This document shows, in pieces, positions 1-6,788 of a DNA stretch of 8,209 bases. A program made the position numbers and the translations under genes. How positions within the stretch are numbered: the stretch's first letter is position 1; each line of letters begins with the position of its first letter. Under the pieces are notes generated by a model that saw only the letters and a program-made list of their open reading frames with translations, ran no database searches and was not told where the DNA came from. This DNA is from an uncultured Porphyromonadaceae bacterium (lineage in GTDB: Bacteria; Bacteroidota; Bacteroidia; Bacteroidales; Muribaculaceae), in the NCBI GenBank assembly GCA_900554265.1, contig USGZ01000062.1:1-8209 (forward strand), given 5' to 3'.

Positions 1-1
1 C

Positions 2-547
2 CTCAACGACGGCATGGACGGCATGTGCGCGGGCCTGTCGGCGATACAGGCCGTGGCGCTGGCGGTGATGGCCTATCTGGGGGGCAACGTCATCTACTCG
101 GCCTATCTCAATATAATGTACGTGCCCGGCAGCGAGGAGCTGGTGGTCTACATGGCCGCCTTCATCGGTGCGCTGGTAGGCTTCCTGTGGTACAACGCCG
201 CGCCGGCGCAGGTATTCATGGGCGACACGGGCAGCCTGATGCTCGGCGGCGTGATATCGACCTTCGCCATATTGATACACAAGGAGCTGCTGCTGCCGAT
301 ACTGTGCGCGCTGTTCTATATCGAGGACCTCTCGGTAATAATCCAGGTGGCCTACTTCAAGCGCACCGGCCGCCGTGTGTTCAAGATGACGCCCCTGCAC
401 CACCATTACCAGAAGGACGCCGGCCTTATCGACGCCCTCATCCAGCGCCCGCGGCGCGCAATTCCGGAGGAGAAAATAGTCACCCGCTTCTGGATTATCG
501 GCATGATACTGGCCGTGGTGACCTTCGTGACACTTAAAATCCGCTAA
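2..547 (+). CDS. mraY: Phospho-N-acetylmuramoyl-pentapeptide-transferase MraY, 3' part
   Basis: Integral membrane enzyme that transfers phospho-MurNAc-pentapeptide from UDP to undecaprenyl phosphate, giving lipid I on the cytoplasmic face of the inner membrane. Only the last 181 codons are in the window, and the start lies upstream. The visible part opens inside the catalytic Asp motif (LNDGMDGM at bases 2-25, matching the family's NLTDGLDGL). It continues with hydrophobic membrane segments, the FMGDTGS motif (GDTGS at 221-235), and the LSVIIQV helix followed by the HHH motif (398-406). It ends in RFWIIG...VTLKIR, which closely matches the family C-terminus. Between HHHYQ and RFW there are more residues than in E. 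coli MraY, which has a short link there. TAA stop at 545-547. murD follows after 21 bases. Identification is secure. Confidence 0.97.
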   Translation, partial: LNDGMDGMCAGLSAIQAVALAVMAYLGGNVIYSAYLNIMYVPGSEELVVYMAAFIGALVGFLWYNAAPAQVFMGDTGSLMLGGVISTFAILIHKELLLPILCALFYIEDLSVIIQVAYFKRTGRRVFKMTPLHHHYQKDAGLIDALIQRPRRAIPEEKIVTRFWIIGMILAVVTFVTLKIR

Positions 548-568
548 TCTTTGAAATACAGCAAAGAA

Positions 569-1924
569 ATGGAAAATACAGAGAAACGGCGCCTTGTAGT
601 GCTCGGCGCCGGAGAGAGCGGCACCGGAGCCGCCATACTTGCAAAGGACAAAGGCCTCGACGTCTTTCTGAGCGACAGCGGCACCATAGCCCCGCGCTAC
701 CGGCGCCAGCTGGAGGAGGAGGGCATAGCCTTTGAGGAAGGCGGCCATACCCCCGGGCTCATCCTGAACGCCGACGAGGTCGTCAAGAGCCCCGGAATAC
801 CCCTGGACGCTCCGGTAATCCTTGCCGTACGCGCGAAGAACATTCCTGTAATCAGCGAGATAGAATTCGCCGGACGCTATACGGACTCCAGGATGGTGTG
901 CATTACCGGCAGCAACGGCAAGACCACCACGACCCTGCTCATCCACCATATACTCACCGGCGCGGGTATCGACGCCGGCCTGGCCGGCAACGTAGGCCAC
1001 AGCCTGGCCTACCAGGTCGCCCGCGACCCGCATAAGGTCTACGTCGTTGAGCTCAGCAGCTTCCAGCTGGACAATATGTACGACTTCAAGGCCAACATAG
1101 CGGTGTTGCTGAACATTACGCCGGACCATCTGGACCGCTACGACCATGTGATGCAGAACTACGTCAACGCCAAGTTCCGCATCCTGCGCAACATGACACC
1201 CCAGGACTGCTTCATCTTCTGGCAGGACGACCCCATCATCACCGAGCAGCTGCGCCATATCACCACTGAGGCCCGGCTGGTTCCCTTCGCCGAGCACCGC
1301 GAGGAAGGGTCCGCCGCCTATATCGACGCCGAGAACAACCTGATTTTCAACACCACGGGCACGAGCATGAGCATGCCGCGCGCCGACCTGGCCCTGAGCG
1401 GGCTGCACAACGTGTTCGACTCGATGGCCGCCGGCCTGAGCGCCTGCCTGATGGACGTGCGCAAGGACGACCTTCGCCGGGCGCTCGAGGACTTCGAGGG
1501 AGTGGAGCACCGTCTCGAGTACGTCGCCACTGTCGACGGCGTGCGCTGGGTCAACGACTCCAAGGCCACCAACGTCAACTCCTGCTACTATGCCCTCGAG
1601 GCCATGACCACCCCGACGGTGCTGATTCTGGGCGGCAAGGACAAGGGCAACGACTACTCGGAAATCGAGCCGCTGGTCCGCGAGAAGGTCCACACCATCG
1701 TGGCCATGGGGCTGCACAACGAGAAAATCATGGACTTCTTCGCCGGTAAGGTTGAGAACCTGGTGAGCACGGACAACCTTGACGACGCCATCGCCGAATG
1801 CCGCCGGCTTGCCCGTCCGGGCGACACAGTGCTGCTATCGCCCTGCTGCGCCAGCTTCGACCTGTTCAAGAGCTACGAGGACCGCGGCCGCAAGTTCAAG
1901 GAAGCAGTCCGCGCCCTTAAATAA
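569..1924 (+). CDS. murD: UDP-N-acetylmuramoyl-L-alanine--D-glutamate ligase MurD
   Basis: Cytoplasmic ATP-dependent Mur ligase that adds D-Glu to UDP-MurNAc-L-Ala. The 451-residue product has the three expected domains. The N-terminal Rossmann-like UDP-binding domain carries VVLGAGESGTG (residues 10-20) and SPGIP. The central ATPase has the P-loop GSNGKTT (114-120), VELSSFQLD, and TPDHLDRY followed by AKF, where K202 is the likely carbamylated lysine. The C-terminal domain has EHRLE, NDSKATN (329-335), GGKDKG and SPCCASFDLFKSYEDRG, the MurD signature that separates it from MurC/E/F. I chose ATG 569. A TTG in frame at 551 would add six residues (MKYSKE), but it lies outside the family N-terminus and lacks a ribosome binding site. 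The upstream 20 bases are A-rich with no Shine-Dalgarno sequence. It follows mraY by 21 bases and precedes ftsW by 18, so it is probably co-transcribed. Confidence 0.97.
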   Translation: MENTEKRRLVVLGAGESGTGAAILAKDKGLDVFLSDSGTIAPRYRRQLEEEGIAFEEGGHTPGLILNADEVVKSPGIPLDAPVILAVRAKNIPVISEIEFAGRYTDSRMVCITGSNGKTTTTLLIHHILTGAGIDAGLAGNVGHSLAYQVARDPHKVYVVELSSFQLDNMYDFKANIAVLLNITPDHLDRYDHVMQNYVNAKFRILRNMTPQDCFIFWQDDPIITEQLRHITTEARLVPFAEHREEGSAAYIDAENNLIFNTTGTSMSMPRADLALSGLHNVFDSMAAGLSACLMDVRKDDLRRALEDFEGVEHRLEYVATVDGVRWVNDSKATNVNSCYYALEAMTTPTVLILGGKDKGNDYSEIEPLVREKVHTIVAMGLHNEKIMDFFAGKVENLVSTDNLDDAIAECRRLARPGDTVLLSPCCASFDLFKSYEDRGRKFKEAVRALK

Positions 1925-1942
1925 TTAAAAAACTTAGCAAAC

Positions 1943-3310
1943 ATGGATACCGCACTCTCTCCCGAAGCCTCCCTGCGGAGCACAGAAAAGACGCAGACGG
2001 CGACGCACGTGCGCACGGACACGCACCTGTGGGGCACCTATTTCCTGCTGGTTATCGTGGCTGTCATCGAGCTGTTCTCTGCCTCCATCCAGAAGGTCTC
2101 GGACGGCAATATCTTCCAGCCGCTCATCCAGCACGGCGCTTTCCTTTTCGCCGGGCTCATCATCATGCTTGTTTTCCAGCACATCCATTACCGCTGGATC
2201 TACGCGCTGATTCCGGTGTACGTAGTCGGCTGCGTGGGGCTGATGGTGGCCGTCCACTTCACAGGCTCGGCCGCCGAAATCAACGACGCCAAGCGCGCCC
2301 TGCATATCTTCGGGGTGCAGCTCCTGCCGGCGGACATGCTCAAGCTTGCCGTGGCGCTGGGGCTTGCGTGGATATTGAGCCGCAACCAGGAGAAAATCAA
2401 GGGAAAGCGGCGCGACGTGACAGTCCGGGGCTTCTGGTACTGCATAGGATTCCTGCTGGTATGCGCCGGACTGCTGTTCGAGCACGGCCTGAGCAATACA
2501 CTCATCGTGCTGGTAATCGGCTTCGCAACGATGCTCGTAGGCGGCATGAGCACCCGCAAGTTCATGCTGGCGGTACTGATCATCGGCTGTCTGGGTCTCG
2601 GCGGCGTCTACTACAAGACCCACGCCAAGGCCGACCCGGCCAAGGTCGAGCGCATGCAGCGCATCGCCGAGCTCAACCAGGAGAACTACGAGGAAGTCGT
2701 AGGCGAGGGCCGCGGCACGGTATGGATCGGACGCATCCGCGATCATTTCCGCCCCGAGAAGTACAACGAGAAATACTCCCCCGAGAAGCAGCAGGAGCAG
2801 CTGAGCCACATCGCCCAGGCCCGGGGCGGCCTCTTCGGCGTCGGCATCGGGCGTTCGCGCGAGAACGCTCGCCTGCCGCTGGCCTACAGCGACTACGTCT
2901 TCGCCATCGTCATCGAGGAACTCGGCCTTTTCGCCGGGCTTCTCATCCTGGCCACCTACCTCTGGCTGCTCGGGCGCAGTTTCCATCTGACAATGCAGTT
3001 CAAGCAGACGCTGCCGGCGGTGCTGGCCATGGGCTGCGCCTTCACGGTAGTCTTCCAGGCCCTGTACCACATGGCCATCGTGTCGGGCTTCTTCCCAGTG
3101 TCCGGTCAACCGCTGCCGCTGATTTCGCGCGGCGGCATTTCGGTGCTGGCCACGAGCATGGCCTTCGGAATAATGCTCTCGGTCGCGCGGCATGCGGCGC
3201 GTGTCGACGATACCAGCGCCGAAATCCGCAGCGAGGAGAAACTCCTGCCCGATGCGGCCACGGCCGATAATCCCGCTCTCCGTCCAATCCAGGAATCAGA
3301 AAGGAAATGA
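1943..3310 (+). CDS. ftsW: Septal peptidoglycan polymerase FtsW (SEDS family)
   Basis: SEDS-family glycosyltransferase that polymerises lipid II at the division septum, normally paired with the transpeptidase FtsI/PBP3. It has 455 residues: a cytoplasmic N-terminus of about 28 residues, then multiple membrane segments (first at about 29-49, then about 63-81 and 85-106). The catalytic region is clear. ARGG.FGVGIGRS leads into AYSDYVFAIVIEELG with D317 at the position of the putative catalytic Asp, then SGQPLPLISRGGIS (S395, G397, G398). Two other conserved motifs deviate: the family's FQPSELAK reads LLPADMLK (127-134), and QPDLGT reads EHGLSN (180-185). The loop before the catalytic Asp is long and charged (about residues 222-295). 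The last 40 or so residues form a polar cytoplasmic tail. ATG follows A-rich DNA, and the TGA overlaps the murG start. The EELG/GQPLPLISRGG form favours FtsW of Bacteroidota over RodA, and the dcw context agrees. Confidence 0.95.
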   Translation: MDTALSPEASLRSTEKTQTATHVRTDTHLWGTYFLLVIVAVIELFSASIQKVSDGNIFQPLIQHGAFLFAGLIIMLVFQHIHYRWIYALIPVYVVGCVGLMVAVHFTGSAAEINDAKRALHIFGVQLLPADMLKLAVALGLAWILSRNQEKIKGKRRDVTVRGFWYCIGFLLVCAGLLFEHGLSNTLIVLVIGFATMLVGGMSTRKFMLAVLIIGCLGLGGVYYKTHAKADPAKVERMQRIAELNQENYEEVVGEGRGTVWIGRIRDHFRPEKYNEKYSPEKQQEQLSHIAQARGGLFGVGIGRSRENARLPLAYSDYVFAIVIEELGLFAGLLILATYLWLLGRSFHLTMQFKQTLPAVLAMGCAFTVVFQALYHMAIVSGFFPVSGQPLPLISRGGISVLATSMAFGIMLSVARHAARVDDTSAEIRSEEKLLPDAATADNPALRPIQESERK

Positions 3311-4437
3311 AAGCAACAGACAAGAAAGCACCCCGCGTGCTGATAAGCGGCGGCGGAACCGGCGGACATATCTTCCCGGCCCTGAGCATCGCCGCGGCCA
3401 TACAGCGACGCCATCCAGAAGCCGAGATACTTTTCGTCGGCGCCGAGGACCGCATGGAAATGGAACGCGTGCCCGCCGCCGGCTACCGCATCGAGGGGCT
3501 TCCCGTTGCCGGGTTCGACCGGCACAGGCTCTGGCGCAACTTCGGCGTGCTGGTGAAACTTTTCCGCAGCATGCTCAAGGCGCGGAGGATAGTGCGCGAG
3601 TTCCGGCCCGACATCGCCATCGGCGTCGGCGGCTATGCCAGCGGCCCGACGCTGAAGGCCGCCCAGCGCGCCGGAGTGCCGACGCTGCTGCAGGAACAGA
3701 ACTCCTACGCCGGAGTCACCAACAAGCTCCTGGCCAGGAAGGCGCGGCGCATCTGCACGGCCTACGACGGCATGGAGCGCTTCTTCCCCGCCGAAGTCAT
3801 CACCCTGACGGGCAACCCGGTGCGAAAGGAGCTGCTGGACTGCCCTCTGAGCGCCGCCGAGGCAAAGAAGGCCCTGGGCTTCGACCCGGAGCGGCCGCTG
3901 GTGCTCGTTGTGGGCGGAAGCCTGGGCGCGCGGACCCTGAACAGTGCCATGAGCGAGGCCGTGCGCAGCGGCGCTGTGGCCAAGGCCGATTTCTCCATCT
4001 ACTGGCAGACGGGCAAAGCCTACGCCGCCGAGTGCCTCAAGACAGCCGGGGAGGCCGACTGCCCTAATCTCAAGGCCGGTGCCTTCATCGCCGACATGGC
4101 CACGGCCTACGCGGCCGCCGACCTTGTCGTGGCCCGCGCCGGCGCCGGCACCATCAGCGAGTTGGAACTGCTCGGCAAAGCCGCCATACTGGTGCCCTCG
4201 CCGAATGTGGCCGAGGACCATCAGCGCCACAACGCCGAGGCCCTGAGCACACGCGGCGCCGCCGTGATGATACCCGACGCCGAGGCCGCCGCGCGCCTGT
4301 GGCCCGAAATCGTGCGTCTGGCCGACGATGCGCAGGCCCGCAGCGCCCTCAGCGCCAACATACTGAAAATGGCCCTCCCCGACGCCGATGAGAAAATCGC
4401 CGACGCCGTAGACCTGATAATCAACTCCGAAAGATAA
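3307..4437 (+). CDS. murG: UDP-GlcNAc:lipid I N-acetylglucosaminyltransferase MurG
   Basis: Peripheral membrane GT-B glycosyltransferase (family GT28) that converts lipid I to lipid II on the cytoplasmic face. It has 376 residues, near the usual 350-370. The N-terminal acceptor domain has the glycine loop GGGTGGH (15-21, H21 the probable catalytic base) and VGGYASGP, followed by QEQNSYAGVTNK (N132 equivalent to the E. coli EQN asparagine). The link to the donor domain has LTGNPVRKEL (R173). The donor domain has VVGGSLGAR (202-209), IYWQTGK, and the UDP-GlcNAc site ARAGAGTISELE (E285) with EDHQRHNA (Q306). All key residues that I can place are present. The ATG shares the ATGA with the end of ftsW, and the gene ends TAATG into murC, so translation of ftsW, murG and murC is probably coupled. 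The AGGAA just before the ATG is too close to act as a normal Shine-Dalgarno. Confidence 0.97.
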   Translation: MKATDKKAPRVLISGGGTGGHIFPALSIAAAIQRRHPEAEILFVGAEDRMEMERVPAAGYRIEGLPVAGFDRHRLWRNFGVLVKLFRSMLKARRIVREFRPDIAIGVGGYASGPTLKAAQRAGVPTLLQEQNSYAGVTNKLLARKARRICTAYDGMERFFPAEVITLTGNPVRKELLDCPLSAAEAKKALGFDPERPLVLVVGGSLGARTLNSAMSEAVRSGAVAKADFSIYWQTGKAYAAECLKTAGEADCPNLKAGAFIADMATAYAAADLVVARAGAGTISELELLGKAAILVPSPNVAEDHQRHNAEALSTRGAAVMIPDAEAAARLWPEIVRLADDAQARSALSANILKMALPDADEKIADAVDLIINSER

Positions 4438-5837
4438 TGGAACTCAAAGATACCAAACGCGTTTATTTCGTAGGCATCGGCGGCATCGGCATGGCCGCCC
4501 TCGCACGCTACTACCTCTCGCTGGGGCTGCCCGTGGCGGGCTATGACCGCACGCCGAGCGCCCTTACCGGCGAACTCGCCGCCGAGGGTGCCACCGTGAG
4601 CTACGACGACTCTATGGGCGCCGTGCCCGAGGCTTTCCGCAAGCCCGAGGGCACGCTGGTGGTGTTTACACCCGCCGTTCCCGAGGACAATGTGCCCCTC
4701 AGATTCTTCCGTGAAGGCGGCTTCACCGTTCGCAAGCGCGCCTGGGTGCTGGGGCAGATTACCCGAGCCAGCCGCTCGCTGTGCTTTTCCGGCACGCACG
4801 GCAAGACCAGCTCGACGGCCATGGCCGCGCATATCCTGCACCTTAGCCCCGCGGGCTGCAACGCCTTCGTCGGGGGCATAATGAACAATTACGGCAGCAA
4901 CCTCATCCTCGACCCCGGCACGGAGTTCAGCGTTGTCGAGGCCGACGAGTACGACCGTTCCTTCCATCAGCTCACGCCCTGGATTGCCATCGTCAACGCC
5001 ACCGACCCGGACCACCTCGACATCTACGGCACCGAGGAGGCCTACCTGGAGAGCTTCGCCCACTTCACCGAGCTTATCCGCCCGGGCGGCGCGTTGCTGG
5101 TCCATACGGGACTGAAACTTAAGCCCAGGGCGCCGAAGGAGGTGCGCACCTTCACCTTCGGCCGCGGCGAGGGCGACTACCGCGCCGAGAACATCCGCAC
5201 CGCCGACGGGCGCATGTACTTCGACTTCACAGGTCCGAAAGGCACCATAACGGACATTGAGCTGGGCGTGCCCGTCGACGTCAACGTCGACAACGCCACC
5301 GGCGCTCTTGCCGCCGCCGACCTGGCCGGCGTGCTGACGCCGGAGCTGGCGCGCCGCGCCATGGCGAGCTTCGCCGGAGTAGAGCGCCGCTTCGAGTTCC
5401 ATCTGCGCGAGTCCGGACCCGACGGCCGCGTGATTATCGACGACTACGCCCACCATCCCGACGAAATCCGCCGCTCTATTGAATCCGTGCGCGCGCTATA
5501 TCCCGGGCGTCGGCTGACGCTGGCCTTCCAGCCGCACCTCTACAGCCGTACGCGCGATTTCGCTCCGCAGTTCGCCGCGGCCCTTGACGGAGCCGACGAA
5601 GTGATCCTCACCGACCTCTACCCGGCGCGCGAGGAGCCTATCCCCGGCGTAAGCTCGAAAATCATATTCGACCGCCTGAAAACACCGGAAAAAATGCTAA
5701 TCCGCAAGGAAGATTTTGTCGATACGCTGAAAAATCGTAAATTTGAAGTCCTGTTGACGCTTGGCGCCGGTAACCTGAGCCTTCTTGTTCCGGAGCTTGC
5801 GCGCGCCGTAGGCGCTCCGGACCCCTGCAGGTCCTGA
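4437..5837 (+). CDS. murC: UDP-N-acetylmuramate--L-alanine ligase MurC
   Basis: First Mur ligase: ATP-dependent addition of L-Ala to UDP-MurNAc in the cytoplasm. The 466-residue product has VYFVGIGGIGMAALA (9-23, UDP-binding glycine loop) and VVFTPAVP. These are followed by the P-loop GTHGKTSS (119-126), VGGIMNNYGSN, VEADEYDRSF (E168-D173), and TDPDHLDIYG in the ATPase domain. The C-terminal domain has GVERRFE, DDYAHHPDEI (D336, H339, H340), FQPHLYSRT and DLYPAREEPIPGVSS. It ends with LTLGAGNLSLLVPELA, where family members normally finish, plus about 12 residues with an unusual Pro/Cys-containing tail. ATG overlaps the murG stop by one base. The TGA at 5835-5837 lies in a predicted hairpin. 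If it were read through, the frame would stay open for 18 codons and stop in an ATGA overlap with ftsQ. Confidence 0.97.
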   Translation: MELKDTKRVYFVGIGGIGMAALARYYLSLGLPVAGYDRTPSALTGELAAEGATVSYDDSMGAVPEAFRKPEGTLVVFTPAVPEDNVPLRFFREGGFTVRKRAWVLGQITRASRSLCFSGTHGKTSSTAMAAHILHLSPAGCNAFVGGIMNNYGSNLILDPGTEFSVVEADEYDRSFHQLTPWIAIVNATDPDHLDIYGTEEAYLESFAHFTELIRPGGALLVHTGLKLKPRAPKEVRTFTFGRGEGDYRAENIRTADGRMYFDFTGPKGTITDIELGVPVDVNVDNATGALAAADLAGVLTPELARRAMASFAGVERRFEFHLRESGPDGRVIIDDYAHHPDEIRRSIESVRALYPGRRLTLAFQPHLYSRTRDFAPQFAAALDGADEVILTDLYPAREEPIPGVSSKIIFDRLKTPEKMLIRKEDFVDTLKNRKFEVLLTLGAGNLSLLVPELARAVGAPDPCRS

Positions 5838-5839
5838 GC
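5814..5839 (+). other. Hairpin spanning the murC stop codon
   Basis: An imperfect inverted repeat read by eye: GCTC/GAGC outer arms (5814-5817 with 5836-5839), one C/T mismatch (5818 and 5835), an inner GGACC/GGTCC stem (5819-5823 with 5830-5834), and a six-base loop centred on CTGCA. The murC TGA sits in the 3' arm. No run of T follows (the downstream DNA is A-rich), so it does not look like an intrinsic terminator. A role in RNA stability, processing or ribosome behaviour at the stop is possible, but so is chance in GC-rich DNA. No free energy was calculated. Confidence 0.3.
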
Positions 5840-5890
5840 CGAAACCCTGAAACCCGAAAAAGCAGAAATCCGAAAAACCTCTCCCGCCCG
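5838..5890 (+). other. murC-ftsQ spacer with phased GAAA-rich units
   Basis: This is the longest spacer in the window. GAAA begins at 5841, 5849, 5856, 5865 and 5872, so short C-rich/GAAA units repeat every 7 to 9 bases. The pattern stops in a C-rich stretch (CTCTCCCGCCCG) that touches the ftsQ ATG. No Shine-Dalgarno or Bacteroidota-type -7 box (TAnnTTTG) is present. A-rich leaders are common before Bacteroidota genes and are thought to help initiation by staying unstructured, but here the C-rich block rather than the A-rich block sits next to the start. Confidence 0.45.
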
Positions 5891-6745
5891 ATGAACAGAA
5901 AATCCGTGCTGATGTGTGTGCTGACGCTGCTGACAGTGGCGTACATCGCCTTTGCCGTGCCGCTGACGCTGCGCATGGCCGGCGCCGACCGTCTCACGGA
6001 CCTGGAAATCATTCTTTCCGACCCGACGAACCGCTTCATCACCGGCGCCGACATCGCCCGGGAATGCAACCTGAACCGCGACTCGCTGCGCCGGGTGCTC
6101 CGCAAGGACTTCGACCTCTACTCGCTTGCACGCCGGCTCGAGTCGTCGGACAAAATCGAGCGTGCCGACGTCAACCTGCTTACCGACGGCTGCCTGCGGC
6201 TGCGCGTGGTTCCGATGGAGCCCGTGGCCCGCGTGTTCGAGAACGGGCGACCCAGCTACTACATCAACGCCTCCGGCAAGAAAATCTCCGCCGAGTTGCG
6301 CTACCACCTCGACGTTCCGGTGATTATCGGCAACTTCGACAGCATCCACACACCGGAGCGGCTCCTGCCGCTGCTGGACTACATCGCCGCCAATCCCGCC
6401 GACGGCTCGCTGGTGGCGAGCGTTTGCCAGGAGCGCGACGGCGACATCATAATCGTCCCGACTGTCGTGGGCCACGTGGTCAACTTCGGCGATACCTCGA
6501 TGGTGGCCGACAAGTTCCGGCGCCTGCGCTCCTTCTACCATCAGGTACTGGCCACCTCCGGCTGGACGCGCTACGATACGCTGTCCGTCAAATGGCGGGG
6601 TCAGCTGGTGGCGACGTTGCGCGACAAGGCACCCGCGAAGCCGAACCTGATTACCGTCGAGGAGCAGTCCGGCGCCCTGGACGAAGTGCCGCTGTCGGTA
6701 ATGTCCGTGCCGGACACTACGGACCTCGTCTCCGGAGCCGATTGA
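5891..6745 (+). CDS. ftsQ: Cell division protein FtsQ (DivIB family)
   Basis: Bitopic inner-membrane divisome protein that, with FtsL and FtsB in other bacteria, links early cytoplasmic and late septal-synthesis components. The 284-residue product has a short basic cytoplasmic N-terminus (MNRK), one membrane helix at about residues 5-27, and a POTRA-like segment at about 35-110 (DPTNRFITGADIA through RVVPMEPVARVFE). It continues with the FtsQ beta-domain (YYINASGKKIS, VPVIIGNF, VNFGDTSMVADKFRRLRSFY, GWTRYDTLSVKWRGQLVAT). The low-complexity tail of about 40 residues after VATLRDK is polar. Sequence identity to proteobacterial FtsQ is low, as usual for this family, and the call rests on domain layout, Bacteroidota-type motifs and position between murC and ftsA. 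ATG 5891 is the only start that leaves a normal short N-terminus: the frame upstream has no ATG, GTG or TTG within the spacer. Confidence 0.93.
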   Translation: MNRKSVLMCVLTLLTVAYIAFAVPLTLRMAGADRLTDLEIILSDPTNRFITGADIARECNLNRDSLRRVLRKDFDLYSLARRLESSDKIERADVNLLTDGCLRLRVVPMEPVARVFENGRPSYYINASGKKISAELRYHLDVPVIIGNFDSIHTPERLLPLLDYIAANPADGSLVASVCQERDGDIIIVPTVVGHVVNFGDTSMVADKFRRLRSFYHQVLATSGWTRYDTLSVKWRGQLVATLRDKAPAKPNLITVEEQSGALDEVPLSVMSVPDTTDLVSGAD

Positions 6746-6788
6746 ACATCAACAGACACAACATTACGCTCAAGCCGCAAAAACATAT
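6746..6788 (+). other. A-rich leader between ftsQ and ftsA
   Basis: These 43 bases are A- and C-rich (CAACA/ACACAACA-type runs and an AAAAACATAT stretch just before the ATG). There is no Shine-Dalgarno sequence, no TAnnTTTG box and no evident hairpin. It most likely serves as an unstructured translation-initiation leader for ftsA rather than a promoter. Confidence 0.4.

Noticed and set aside
524..553. Possible Bacteroidota promoter upstream of murD (TTCG, 18 bases, AATCTTTG)
   Set aside because: Both boxes deviate from TTTG and TAnnTTTG, the spacing is one base short, and the boxes overlap the mraY 3' end in a compact operon. It is too weak to call.
551..568. TTG start for murD at 551
   Set aside because: It adds only six residues before the family N-terminus and has no ribosome binding site. 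ATG 569 is the better start.
5835..5837. UGA recoded as a sense codon
   Set aside because: UGA also ends ftsW and ftsQ at sensible family lengths, so a changed genetic code is unlikely. Only local readthrough at murC remains conceivable.
5814..5890. Rho-independent terminator between murC and ftsQ
   Set aside because: The hairpin is followed by A-rich rather than T-rich sequence on the + strand, and the cluster continues in the same direction into ftsQ and ftsA.
1934..6541. Long minus-strand open frames of about 300-420 codons opposite ftsW, murG, murC and ftsQ
   Set aside because: They mirror the GC-rich codon pattern of the + strand genes, their translations are His/Arg/Ala/Gly-rich with no recognisable domain, and every one lies opposite a confidently identified gene.
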